Shown here piece by piece: positions 12,716-24,061 of a stretch of DNA of 64,000 nucleotides. The notes beneath the pieces are model-generated. The model worked only from the letters and a program-made list of their open reading frames with translations, did no database searches and was not told the origin of the DNA. Location: NCBI RefSeq assembly GCF_963576615.1, contig NC_088711.1:5332001-5396000 (forward strand), in the 5' to 3' direction. The DNA is from Watersipora subatra. Taxonomy: Eukaryota; Bryozoa; Gymnolaemata; Cheilostomatida; Watersiporidae. The translations under genes and the position numbers were made by a program. Every line of letters begins with the position of its first letter. The first letter of the stretch is position 1.

Positions 12716-15387
12716 CAGTGGTTCCCAACCTTTTGTTTGCTTTTACCCCTTTGCAAAATTTTCAAATACAAATTCCCCCCTCCTGGAAAATGTGGAGTGT
12801 GAACCTATGCTATATTGTATTCACTGAAAGGGCTACACAGATACATATATGTAGGTCAGCAGCATATATAAATGTACTTATTTGTTAAATAACTGAGAGT
12901 AGGATATATAGTAATAAATCACATCAACATTATTGTTATTCCGCTACATTCAACGAGTGTGGGGTGAGATTATGAATTTTAATGAGACCGCTCCTGCTGA
13001 TGCCTCTGTGCAAGTTTACACAAATCAGGCTTTGTTTTTTATAATGCACATCTCAAGTCGCTCTCAATGTCAAGTCGATATATTTTCTCATTTTCAAGGT
13101 GCAGCATTGATGAAAATCCTACTTCGTGTAGGTAGGTACAGCTAAATGGCATCAGAATCTTTATTACCTTTTCAGCAATGAGTGGAGAAATGTTTTTTGC
13201 TGAGAGCCAAAACTAGTCAATAGACATTCATCTAAGATCATCTTTTAATGCAAAATGTTAACCAACTCAACAAACTCCTATTGTAGCTCCTCTAAAATTT
13301 CTTCAACAGTGCGTTGAAATGGATTTCGTGTGATGTTGAGCATCTTTTTTTCTGAAGAGAGCTCAGGGAAGTAGCATCCAAATTCTGTTATGAGATCAGA
13401 CAGGTGTTCAGTAATGGTTGCCACTAGACTACCAGGAGCAGGTTTTGTCTTCCAATAAGTCAGTGAGTGTGGGAAAGGATACCGTGTTCCCAGTGCAGGT
13501 TCTTGTATGCCACAGTACCAGCTTTGCTTTGAAAGCATCAATGCTGTCATGAAAGGCAAGGAGATGATGATTGCTCCTTTGTATTTTCAAGTTCAACTTG
13601 TTTAGCAAGGCATATGTCTTAACCAGGTATGCAGTCTCAAATACATAGTTATCAGCTTTCATGGCTGCTAAAAGTTCATGCTGGCCTTCACTTTCAAAAA
13701 ATTTCATAACCTCGGACATAGCTCAAAGAGCTTGCCTAACATGTTTCACTTGGACAACCACCTCACTTCAGTATGAAATAACAAAGTTGTAAACACGACA
13801 TCACAAGAACATAGTGCTGAGAACAATCTGGTATTTAGTGCTGATGCTTTGATGTAATTCACAACTTTTATGTTCACATCCAAGTTTGATTTTAACGCTT
13901 GTGGAAGAGTTTTTGATGCCAACGCTTCACAGGGACTTAAGAAATGCACTATTTTTCTATATCAGGGTTCTTCTGCTTGATCTGTTTTACAAAGCCTGAT
14001 CTACATCCTAACATAACAGGTGCTCCATTAGTGCATACACTTATTAACTTCTCCTAACCTAACTTGGCCTTTTCAAGGAAATTTTCAACTATTTTCAACA
14101 CATCTCTTGCTGAAGTTGTTCTGAGCAAGGGCTGACAAAACAGAAACTCCTCTTCAATGGATGTGTCATGCACATATCTACCATACGCCAATAGCTGGGA
14201 AAGACTGGCAACATCAGTTGACTCATAAAGTTGTATGGCCTAAAAGAGGGATGCTTTAATCTTAGCAACTACTTTCTTTTCAATATTTGCTGCGATGTCA
14301 TCAATGCGTCAATTCACAGTGTTGTTGGATGGTGGGAGGTCTTGAAACTTTTGCCCAGCTAGTTTTCCAAGTACTATTGATGCGCAGTCTAACATGCATG
14401 GCTTGATCAGGGTCTCTGCTATTGTATGTGGCTTTTTACACTGAGCAATACGGTAGGAAATAGCGTATAAAGCTGTAATAAGTGCATTACTATGAGCATA
14501 GAGATCTCCACTTGCATCAAGTCTAGTTCTGTTCACTTGCCGCTCTTTGGACTAAAAGTAATCCCGGTCGTTCTCAGCTAGTGTAGGGTGAATTTTTTGC
14601 GAGTGTTGCTTCAACTGAAAAGGTTTCATGGAGTCATTTGAGAAAGTTTTTAGGCCTATCACAGTCGAAGACCGTTTTTCATAAAGTACCAAAACCCATA
14701 ATCCAAGTAACCCTCAGTGTAGGTTCGTTTCTTTGCCTTTGACATCTTGCACTAATTAATAGTTGTAAAAATAAAGTGGTGGCTGAAAAATATTATAAAC
14801 GACCTAGTATCTGTTTGTACAATAATAATCATCTGTGACTGTATTAATTTTTTTTTGATCTAGTACTATAGATGCATGATTATGTGACTTATTTGCAGAA
14901 AAGCAAGTAAAACATAACATGAGTGATAATAGGAAACAATAACGTGAGCATATATGTAATTATACTTGTACAAAGAATCTTACAGACTTTTTTCTCTTAC
15001 ATGTGATGCAGTAGTTAAGAAGTGAGTGTGTCCTTGTGTCAAATTAATGTGCACTGTGAGTAGCACAATGTCAAACTAAGCCTTAGTTTGACCTTAGTTA
15101 CTAAGGTCATTAATTAAGGTCAAGCTGGCTTATTGGAAGTTTTCCAAATTGTTGGCAAAGATTATTACATTTACATTACCTACATGCAGACTGTATTACA
15201 ATGAATGTACAGTAAAAGGCACTTGGTGTACCCCAGCCAGAATATACATGTAATAGAAGAGGAATGAGAACAGAAAACACTTCTAGGATTTTGTTAAAGC
15301 TTAAAAGCGGGTTTGCAAAATGCGAAATTGTAAAAACTAAAATTACCCCCTTTAAAATTCCAAATTCCCCCAGGTTGGGAACCACTG
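12716..15387 (-). mobile_element. hAT element, ZBED5-like (2672 bp), TSD CTCTACAG
   Basis: The ends are inverted repeats 'CAGTGGTTCCCAACCT'. The flanks are an exact 8 bp duplication CTCTACAG at 12708-12715 and 15388-15395, as expected for hAT. The transposase lies on the minus strand. Both TIRs and the TSD are intact although the coding region is broken, so it was mobile not very long ago or was moved in trans. Confidence 0.95.
12960..14745 (-). pseudogene. ZBED5/FAM200-like hAT transposase, multiply disrupted
   Basis: The minus-strand frame starts at 14745 with 'MSKAKKRTYTEGYLDYGFW'. It continues through 'MNRTRLDASGDLYAHSNALI', 'CTNGAPVMLGCRSGF' (the conserved DGAP-type motif), 'HTEVRWLSK', and 'FSCTYLHEVGFSSM' near 13100 (hATC region). 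Frameshifts and in-frame stops split it into at least five pieces (for example near 14600, 14308, 13950, 13710 and 13277). The order and motifs match ZBED5-type hAT transposases; it cannot make a full protein. Confidence 0.85.
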
Positions 15388-15599
15388 CTCTACAGCAAGA
15401 ACCTGAAGGGAAAAGTCTAGCTCGTGAGAGTTCTCTATGAATCCCCTTAAAAATTGAACTGTCTACTAGAGATTGAAGCCATCAACAACATGCTACCTAT
15501 AAGCATACTTCAATAAACGTCCTAGTCACATCTGAGATTGCCTAGACACAGAGAAAGCCAATGCTCTATGGAATAATCACTCTTTAATTTAGAATACGC

Positions 15600-16081
15600 A
15601 GTGTACCAGCATAAATCTCTTTCTGTGTTATTAGCATGGCAGAAGATGCCATTCTTGAAATGGCGTTCTTTACCAACAACCAATGCCAGCCTCTGCTACT
15701 ACAGCATGAATAAATACCTCCTCACCTGTACCGACAGGCACGGTGAAACATTCAGCTCCCAAATACAGATAGCAAAACCTCCCTGTATTTCATCCAGCTA
15801 AGACCAGCAGCTTAGATGTCAGCTCATCACATGCACAACCAAAAAATGGGAGTTGTCGAACACTACAATTTCAACTGGGATCTGGGACTACGAATCACCT
15901 CCACACTCATACAAGTTGCTGAAAACAGAAGCATCATAGTGAGATGCATCAACCCTGACTCAGCACTAATCCGCATTTGTCCAGGCGCTAATGCTGAGTT
16001 CTTCACTAGCATCGAAAAAGACCAGGTCATCACCAATCCTCCATCCAACAATCATGCCATCACACTTCATCATACCCAATA
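15600..16081 (+). pseudogene. Decayed Ty3/Gypsy protease-RT linker
   Basis: Plus-strand frames contain 'DAILEM' followed, in a shifted frame, by 'CTDRHGETFSSQIQ'. After that comes 'NRSIIVRCINPDSALIRI' with 'EKDQVIT'. These match the segment between protease and reverse transcriptase in Gypsy-type pol. Several stops and shifts are present. The Kolobok element is inserted immediately downstream, at the TTAA at 16082-16085. Confidence 0.45.
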
Positions 16082-16714
16082 TTAAAGGTTGACTTGCAAC
16101 AAAATTCACATTACAGTTATTTGGTATCAAAAGATTCGCCATGTCTTACTCTATTGTGTTGTAAGTGCCAAATATGTGGGAATGGGATTACAAGCTCTTA
16201 AAAGCTAAAAAACGAACAGAAAATCGCAGCCACACGAGACCGCCCTAGTTTGGATTCGTTTTCCAAAACGGCTAAAATGTGACGTATGTGTGCTAAAACG
16301 GCTAAAATGTGTGCGAGATAGTTTATGTTTACACTTTCATGCATCCTTATTCGTCGAACTATTTTCACAAATATACTTCACGCTTGCGATAAAAACCATG
16401 TCTATTGTTCTTACGCGTCTATTTTATCGGCATCGTAATGCTGCAACTTTGAGCACTGATATCTCAAAACATAGCATAAAAATATGTTTAATTTTTTAAG
16501 CTTAGCTTGAACGATTGCATATCATTCTCTGATAAAAATGATGAGCTTTTTGGTCCGCTATGATGGTTGAAAAATGCTGTAGAAATTTTTCGCGCCATAT
16601 AGCGGGAATTGTAAGTCACATGATCAGATAATGTTAGTTTCAGTTCAAGTTTGATCTATCGCAAATGGCAAACACGCTATCTCATATTAAACTTGTTTAT
16701 TTCAATTCGTCATA

Positions 16715-16941
16715 ATGTCTAACGCGCCACATAGTGTTTGTGCAGCTGCCAAACTGAGAAGCACCTTTTTTTGGCCAAGAGCTGAGAAAAGACTAGACCT
16801 TCACCGGGCGTGGAGCAACTGGGTGAAGCTGGATGTGACAAACTTTATTTATTCGTCTGCTTACTCTTACCTTTGTTTTCGCCAGTTCAAAGACGACATG
16901 TTTTCTAACCTGTTTGCATACTCCACATATCACCAAAGCAC
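16715..16941 (+). pseudogene. Kolobok transposase exon 1: degenerate THAP domain
   Basis: ATG at 16715; the exon ends at a GTGAGT donor (16942). The peptide has 'FFWPRAEKRLDLHRAWSNWV', then 'YSYLCFRQFKDDMFSNLF'. That is the THAP layout (paired cysteines, W, then C-x2-H), but the last zinc ligand reads C-x2-Q. The phase does not join cleanly to the next recognisable piece at 17325-17400 ('TTEDWEEFERYVGQRQ'). This is consistent with decay, though an unrecognised exon cannot be excluded. Confidence 0.65.
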
Positions 16942-17639
16942 GTGAGTAATTTATTTTATGAACTACTTGTATTAGTAGTTGTAACTCGGGTTATTATCTA
17001 GTATTCTCCTAATAGTACTGTATTAATCTATATTTAATATAACAATATTAATGTCATTTAATTGTAATATTATATTATTAGTATTTTATCTTTTTAATTA
17101 CGTGTATTATTCTTATTATAATAACAAAACTAATTCATACTGCATATCTATCTGTAAAACGTAATATATTAATATATAATTGATAAAATAATGTTGTTTC
17201 ACGATTAATTTCGCCAAATTTCTTAACCCCACTCACTTATAGATATGTTATATAAAATAGTTATTGTCATTTTCTGGTATCATCGTTAATAGCATATTAA
17301 TATTATTAGTTGATTATTATTAGATGAAGAGTTTGTGCCAACCACTGAAGACTGGGAAGAGTTTGAGCGCTATGTTGGCCAGCGTCAAACGCTCTCCAAT
17401 TACATGTAAGATAGAGCTGAACTAAACCAAACTTGACAAAATATAAAAAATATCCATAGAGTTATTACTCACATTTTATGTTTACAATATCATGGATTCT
17501 GATAGGGTTTTGTAAAATCTGTGTCATGATTGCATGGCTATATATTTATTCTTTTTCTGATCAAGCAAATATGATATAATAACAGGAAATGATGTTGTAC
17601 AAATCTTATTGCAAGTCAACTATTGTGTTGTGATTTCAG

Positions 17640-17979
17640 AACCGAATCCTCCTTCAAAGAGGAGAAAATAATAGTAAGTGTGACAGCACTCCAGCGACTA
17701 TTTCACTGTCACACCTGCGCCCTCCCCTGCTCATTCACGATGGTGCGAGAAGGCGGATGGGTAGAGTTCAAGGTTACATGTGCCTCCTGTCACCGATCGT
17801 ACACTTGGGAAACAACTGCCAGGGTGAACAGAGCTCACGTCATCAACCCCCTGCTGGCAGCTGCATCACTCTTTTCTGGCGGATGCCTTACGCAGAACCT
17901 CCGTTTTCTGTCGCTCCTGAACATCGCAATACCAAGCCACAGCGTTTGCCTCTACCAACAAAGAGAATACTTACATGGT
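17640..17979 (+). pseudogene. Kolobok transposase exon: zinc-ribbon-like region
   Basis: The acceptor is at 17638-17639 and the donor GTGAGT at 17980. The peptide has paired cysteines ('CHTCALPC' and 'VTCASCHRSYTWE'), then 'LLAAASLFSGGCLTQNLRFL' and 'YQQREYLH'. These blocks precede the catalytic core in Kolobok transposases. The exon itself is open throughout. Confidence 0.8.
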
Positions 17980-18232
17980 GTGAGTGTTAATATTTACTCA
18001 TAAACTTGGAAAATGTGAGTAAAAGCTTGGCACACTAATTGAATAACAACATTTAGAAACAATTTTTTTTTTGAAATGAAAATATGTCATCCTTCAAGCA
18101 AAATATATTATAATTCAAAATTCTGATTCATCATAATATAGCACAAAAAGGGGGAATAGGATTCTACATTCTTAGACTAATGATAATGATACAAATTAAT
18201 CTTGTATAATGAAGTTTTACAATATTTTACAG

Positions 18233-18406
18233 TGTATTGCTGAGCAGTGCACCCTGCATAACGAGGGATTGATGGCAGCAATCGATTGGGAGCTTGATTT
18301 GGCAGGTGACGGTAGATGCGATAGTCCGGGGCATTGCGCACTATACAGAGCCTACACTATGATGGATCAGAGCTGCGGTTTAATAGTCAGCAGCCATCTT
18401 GTCAAG
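18233..18406 (+). pseudogene. Kolobok transposase exon with first catalytic Asp
   Basis: The acceptor AG is at 18231-18232, the donor GTAAAA at 18407; the exon is 58 codons, phase 0 to 0. The peptide contains 'LAGDGRCDSPGHCALY', the signature around the first catalytic aspartate of the Kolobok DDE core, followed by 'YTMMD' and 'HLVK'. It joins in frame to both neighbouring exons. Confidence 0.85.
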
Positions 18407-18559
18407 GTAAAACTTTGACAGTTTTTACTTCACAGCCTGACAAAAACCCAAATTTTTTAGTAGTTATCAATACATAAACATGAAGTTGCTCATCTAGCTA
18501 AATAGTTCATTCAAATAATGTGAAAGTAATTGTTGGTCGTAACTTTCTTTACATTGCAG

Positions 18560-18675
18560 TCAACAGAGACCACCAGCTCTAACACCATGGAGCTGGAAGG
18601 CTTCAAGCGATGCCAGTCCGATCTAATTTCCCACGGCCTGAGAGTGAGGTCCATTACAACGGATGTTGTTACAAA
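18560..18675 (+). pseudogene. Kolobok transposase exon with second Asp, cut by a MITE
   Basis: The acceptor AG is at 18558-18559. The peptide reads 'STETTSSNTMELEGFKRCQS', then 'VRSITTD' with the second catalytic aspartate. Seventeen bases further on the exon runs into a 195 bp inverted-repeat element (18676-18870). No continuation of the transposase is recognisable beyond it, so the C-terminal third is lost. Confidence 0.8.
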
Positions 18676-18870
18676 GGTTGTGTGCATACTGCAAGCTTGT
18701 GTTTTGGCTTATGCCGCAAATTTGTCGCCGTGAGCGACGGCCTCTACCTGCATGCTTGGTGTCTAAGATTCGGGCTCTTTTCCCACCAACGAATGATGAA
18801 GAAGAGTTTGCAGACTTGCAAACAAGATTTGCGGCATAAACCAAAACAAGATTGCGGTATGCACACAACC
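18676..18870. mobile_element. 195 bp inverted-repeat MITE inside the Kolobok
   Basis: The two ends are long inverted repeats: 'GGTTGTGTGCATACTGCAAG' on the left and its near-perfect complement ending 'GGTATGCACACAACC' on the right. Homology extends about 45 bp, through 'TTATGCCGCAAAT'. No clear target duplication was found: AAA on the left pairs with TTT on the right, which may be part of the TIR. No coding capacity. Confidence 0.8.
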
Positions 18871-19125
18871 TTTTCCGAGCATTTGGCGATGGCTCTCCAA
18901 ATGGGAATAGATTATCTACCAAAACTATTGAAAAACAATAATTGCTGATCATCAAAATAATCTCGATCTTTATATAATAAAATCATAAAACTAATACACT
19001 CTCTACTGTAGTAAGTGTACAAGCCAAATATACCAGTTCTCCTTGTGTTCCACGAGTTCAGAATATGTGTGTTCAACTGATGCATTAAATGTGTAACACA
19101 AGAATTGTAGATAATGCTTGACACA

Positions 19126-19746
19126 TTAGCATAACCTTGATGTTGTTGGCATTAAATGAATATCCAACTCACTATGATATCGCAGGTAATTATTCCACCT
19201 CAACTCAAGGGGTGCAGACGCCACAAATTCGTTTACACCAGGATGCATACGCAGGCATTCATGCTCCCCTCGGTGAAGGAGACAATGCGCAAACTCAGCA
19301 TAATGGCAGCACAAACATTCAGGAAGATATGGCATGTCTTGACAACGCTCGCAGGCACACCACTCTGTAGCCGGTGGTATTAGCTCCTAAAGAAATGAAC
19401 AGATATGTCTATGCAACCATAGCTAATACATCAGGTCGATGTTATCCAACAGTATATCAGTGCAGCACTAGATTTAAATATTAAAATTGTTAATGTTGTC
19501 ATTCGAGAAAAATCTGTAATTATTTTTTTGCAATATTGAAGCGATAATTATCATCATTAAAATCATATATAATAATATTCGTTCTATCACTCTCAAGCTA
19601 AAACTATTACTACTAGCTAGCTTGGCACATAAGAGCTGGCTAGTGGCGGTGCTTACTTGCTGGGAGGTTTTATTCTGTTGAGGATTTTCTTCAGATAGAG
19701 CGTCAGGCTCGAAACGCCAGGGTCTTAACTCTTCAGAATTTGACAT
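19126..19746 (-). CDS. Second Kolobok gene: P2X7-C-terminus-like cysteine-rich protein
   Basis: Two exons on the minus strand. Exon 1 is 19746-19657, opening 'MSNSEELRPWRFEPDAL', donor GTAAGC. Exon 2 is 19386-19126, with acceptor TTTAG. Both are phase 0 and give an intact protein of about 116 residues. Exon 2 begins 'ELIPPATEWCACERCQDMP', then 'CLCCHYAEFAHCLLH' and 'CLRMHPGVNEFV'. The N-terminal 'PWRFEP' and the C-x-C-x2-C...CxCC...HPG cysteine pattern resemble the zinc-binding module of the P2X7 receptor C-terminus, which I recall in transposon-borne proteins. It faces the transposase convergently within the same TIRs. Function unknown; the family call is by pattern memory. Confidence 0.65.
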
Positions 19747-20136
19747 TTTTTATGATCGCAACTCAGACATGAATAGTCGAACGGAATGGCCAAGCCGAAA
19801 CTGTAAAGTAGCGAGCATCTATATTTGATACGGGGTCTTAGGTAAAACCCGAAGTGATTATCATAAACTATTGCTACGATAAGTTTGATATTGAGCTTTT
19901 TATTGGCCTTTCAATTCACGCGAGAACATCACGTGACAAGACAATAACCATACAGCGCGGATACGTCATCGAAATCAAGAGATTCCAATCTACGGCGGCT
20001 TTTTGTTTTTGAGCTTTTAAGAGCTTTTAATCACATTTCCACATATTTGGCACCTACCACACAACAGAGTAAAACATGGCGAATCTTTTGATACCAAATA
20101 ACTGTAATGTGAATTTTGTTGCAAGTCAACCTTTAA

Positions 20137-21240
20137 GTTGGCATCCAGTCATAGGTACCATCACATGGGTGAAATCTAATCGAGCAGACAATGAAAAACT
20201 GTACTATGGCTGCATCAAAACATCAGATCACTCAAATCATAGTTGTATGCTCTAACGTATTTGGCACAGGAGAAGACGATTTACGAGTGACATAGCTGGT
20301 ACGATAAACATACCGTTGAACACTTTATCATCAACAAAGTAGAAATTGAGAAAAGTAAGCACCCATACCAAACAGCATTAAATGGCGGCAGATATAATTA
20401 CAAGCTTTACTTCGGAAACAAATAACTACAAATAAAAGCAGCAAAAGATCGAGGTATCGCAACATAACTTTGTTCAACCAACCTTTTAAAGCAAACACAA
20501 AAACAACGTTGTAAAGAAACTTTTCACCCTTCAAAATTTCCACTTCACAGATTACTTAACAAAAACGATGAAAGTCAGCTATTCCACAATTGCTAAAAAC
20601 AGAAACAAAATCTAAGACCACAACAAGAAATCGCTGCAGAACACAAACTCCAAAACTCTTGTTAACAGTAAAACGTGCAACAAAAGAAGAATGCCAACTT
20701 TATTTGACCAAAATTCCGAAAAAACTGTGTTAAATACCAAGCAAAAGTAACAAGACTTGATAATCGACAGATAGAAAGTTATGTAGGACTATATAAAACT
20801 GATTTTAAGACTAGATTTAGAAACATCAAAATGAACATGGAAAGTAGCGATAAGTGAAATACAACCGAGTTAAACAAATACATTTGGGCTTTAAAAGACA
20901 ATGGCATCAACTACAAAGTAACTTGGGAAAAACTAAAACACACAAACCCATAAACCAACTTCTGTAAAAGATGCAAATTATGTTTGCCAGAGAATTACTA
21001 CAATGTAAACAGATAAGAATTTTCTGCTCTTAATAAAATAATTGAAATTGCACACAAGTGAAAGTCACTCCTACATTCTAGGAGGGATTTTCTGTCATTT
21101 TAAGAAACAACCATTTAGCAAAAAGGCCAAATAGACCAAAAGTGGGTAGAAACTAACCTGTCCACAACCTGTATGATTCTGATTCTTACCGCCTGACAAG
21201 AAAATTGACTACATCCTCGAAACTGACAGTAGCTGAAAGT
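20137..21240 (+). pseudogene. Penelope-like retroelement C-terminus with GIY-YIG domain
   Basis: Plus-strand frames, broken by stops and shifts, read 'EKSKHPYQTALNGGRYNYKL', 'NITLFNQPFKANTKT', 'KVSYS', then 'VKYQAKV' with 'ESYVGLYKTDFKTRF' and 'TELNKYIWALKDNGINYKVT', 'CKRCKLCLPENYY' and 'ALNKIIEIAHK'. The paired Y-x-A...Y-V-G matches a GIY-YIG (Uri) nuclease module, and the upstream blocks match the region after the RT in Penelope-like elements. The exact clade was not determined. Confidence 0.5.
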
Positions 21241-21869
21241 TTGTCGGACTCGTTTTGAAGTGGTTGCCTATGTGTATGTATGTACATACATGTATACGTA
21301 CCTTCATATGTACATGTACACATAAAGGTGGGTGAATGACTAGTTTGATATTCCGATGTCATAGGTCCATAGCTCCCAATATTGCAGTAGGTTGAGTCAG
21401 TAACTTAGTGCCATTTTGGATTTCCTATGCGCAAGGGTTATGCGTGTTGCAAGCGCAACAAATTCTAATTCCAATAGTAACACCGAATAGGCTAGAGCTT
21501 TGTATTTGGTACTGAAAACAATAGCCACGTTTCAGAATGTGTAAGAAGTAAAAATTTATAATTACATAATAATGTTTCATAAGACAGGATATATTTTTCT
21601 TATGTTGGTAATAAAATAGGATAACAAGACTTCTGAAGAGAATTAGTAGAATAAAATATATGATAAAAATCGTGAGACCTGTCTTACAGGGTTGCTATAT
21701 TAAAATTTCATATAAAAGGGATGGTTAAAAGCCAGGAGAAACTAAATGCCATAAAAATGAATGTCAGATATGAAAAGGGGTCATTCTATTAATAAATATT
21801 TAAAAGCTTTGCTACTTGAATTTAGCCTGAGAACCATGCAGGTGGTGAAACACATTCTCCTAAATGCTT

Positions 21870-23710
21870 TTACTTCTCCGTAGTTCTCTTGCCTTTTTTG
21901 CACTTGATCGTTGCTGAAAATAAATAGGAAAATACATGGTAAAGTTCATTTTTCCTAAAAGATGAAACTGTACCAAGGCTAGTTAGGTGTTGACAGTGGA
22001 ACTTAGTAACAATGTGACATCACAGAGTTTCAAATCATGTGCAATTATGCAGAAGACATTAACCTTGCATTAAAATGCAACATAGTGGAACTGCTAGTTA
22101 CGAAAGCCTCTACATATATGTATTGATGCAAAAGGCCGAAAGTTCTTTTAAAATTTGGCCCGTTTGTTTGTTTGCAAGTTTCGTCTCTTGGCGTCTTCTG
22201 CTAACAAAAGTCAGTAAACAAGTGTTTAATATTTCGTTTGTTGTATAATTTGGAGTTTTCATTTACTGCATACGGGATATACAACTTTTATTTTTGGCAA
22301 TTTACATGCTTTGTTTTCTACATGACCTTTTTGTTCAGGCTGACATAAATAAATATTTCTACAAACATTTTAAAAACAAAACCGAGACAACAATACAACC
22401 CCGACCTCTTCTGACCACCATCCTCAACTTCCTGTGGTCACATGACAAAGGTAAACATACGACTCATAGTTTTTATTCGGTCTTTCTGTTTTTACTCATC
22501 ACTGTGCATTTTTTCTACTGATTATGCAGTAATACAATTCTAACATGTACTTGTTACAGACTTCAACCATTACAAGTATATATAATTTATACAAATTTTA
22601 TATCTAAGTTGTGTTGACGCTTGGAACAGATTAAGAATTAAGATTAGCGAATTAAGATTTTTAAATGATAAAATCAGTTTCTACTTACAAAACGGCTTCC
22701 GGAATGAGTTACGCTTGCAAGTAGAGGTTCCTTGTATATTAAAGATGATATTTTGTAGTGAAGCTAAAGCATAACTGCCACGAACAGCTTTCGTCGTTTG
22801 TTCATGGTAAATCAGGCACACTGATTCTGTATTTGTACTCAAAATATAGATTGCTCCACTAACTTTCTAAGTCATTTTTGTTTTTGAAGGCTTTTTTACA
22901 GCGATTCAAGGTGTCGCAAACGGCACAATAAGCCCCGCCCATAAATATGTGAAATAACCTAGCTTTTTGGGGACGGAAGTTGGGGATGTTTAGTCCGATC
23001 TAGAATTATAGAGATAGGTGTCTTAAAACTCATTATTCTCTAAATTCAGTCTTCAAAATAATCTCAGTTTTTTCTGAAAGGCAGATAAGCTATTTAACAA
23101 TGCTTGTAGTTTGCTACAGTATGTTTAATAAGCTGAACGCCAAAATAAATGAGCTCAAAAAAGCCTGATTTTATCACAAACTAGCGCTGTTATCGCGCTT
23201 TTTTGAAAGCTGTTCGGTTTAAGAGATGATAGTATCAACTACAGATCAATGATATTTAGCATACGAGTAGAAAACAGAGGTTGCATCTACTACTCTTTCC
23301 TTTTTAGTCAACTTATCTGACTAAGACTGACATGAACTAGCATGCATAGCCATATTATTAGTGAAAGTGACTAGCCACTAGGGATACTTTGTAAACAGTG
23401 ACAGTCCCTCATTCAACAAACAATGAAATTACTTTGAAGCTTGCAGAACATTATTTTTGGTAGGCAAAGAACAATTCTGAAAAAACTCCAACCTTGGATG
23501 GACTTTCAGCAAGCATCGACTGATCAAGTGTGTAAAGCTTTCGTCGCCTTCTGGTTGGCCTGGAGGAAGTTGGCACAGACTCGCCTGCCTCCAGTGAACT
23601 AGACTTTTACTGTATAGGGGTAAGCTTCACTTGCAGTAATTTCTTAGCTTTAGTAGATGTCAATCAGATTTTATTGCTCTACCTGCCACAATCTCTATTC
23701 TAATGTGCTC
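21870..23710. other. Copy-B-specific stretch without recognisable genes
   Basis: No protein motif is seen. The 75-codon plus-strand frame at 22294-22521 has no recognisable domain. The interval has no match in copy A, so it is either an unrecognised insertion here or a deletion there. Confidence 0.4.
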
Positions 23711-23743
23711 AGCCCTGGCTATAGGTGAAGTTGATTAACTTAA

Positions 23744-24061
23744 GCCTGGTTCCCATATACGTCGCAAAGCAGGCTATTAGCAGTGAAATGGGAACCTACG
23801 CGCAGGGTACCGCGGAGGACCGCAATAGTTTAGTCCTGTTCAAATTTTGCAAAAGGCCGCAGGCAAAACCTTCCCGAAATGCACTGTACAGGTGAAAGTC
23901 ACCATTATAGAAGCGGTATGGCAAGCGAACATTTTATTTGATTGTCTGATTATGTTTAGCGATGCAGCTTATATGTGAACATATGCCGCCGAGCCTAACA
24001 TCACAAACATTTTGCTGCGCAAGTTAACGTGAGAGTCTCGCAATCGATATGGGAACCAGGC
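23744..24061. mobile_element. 318 bp TTAA-target MITE
   Basis: Terminal inverted repeats 'GCCTGGTTCCCATAT' are flanked by TTAA on both sides (23740-23743 and 24062-24065). Copy A at about 7350-7362 reads 'GATTAATCTTACAG' with no insertion, confirming the boundaries. The TTAA target suggests piggyBac or Kolobok transposase in trans; the TIR differs from the Kolobok at 16086-20132. No coding capacity. Confidence 0.9.

Larger units (their letters stand above)
16086..20132. mobile_element. Kolobok-superfamily DNA transposon (4047 bp), TTAA TSD
   Basis: Inverted repeats of about 110 bp begin 'AGGTTGACTTGCAACAAAAT' at both ends and are flanked by TTAA (16082-16085 and 20133-20136). The left TIR is 16086 to about 16210, the right about 20010-20132. 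Inside lie a plus-strand spliced THAP transposase, disrupted, and a minus-strand two-exon gene with a cysteine-rich module. The TTAA target and the transposase motifs identify Kolobok. Confidence 0.9.

Noticed and set aside
18623..18955. 110-codon frames on both strands over the MITE inside the Kolobok
   Set aside because: They read through the inverted repeat and are not continuous with the transposase.
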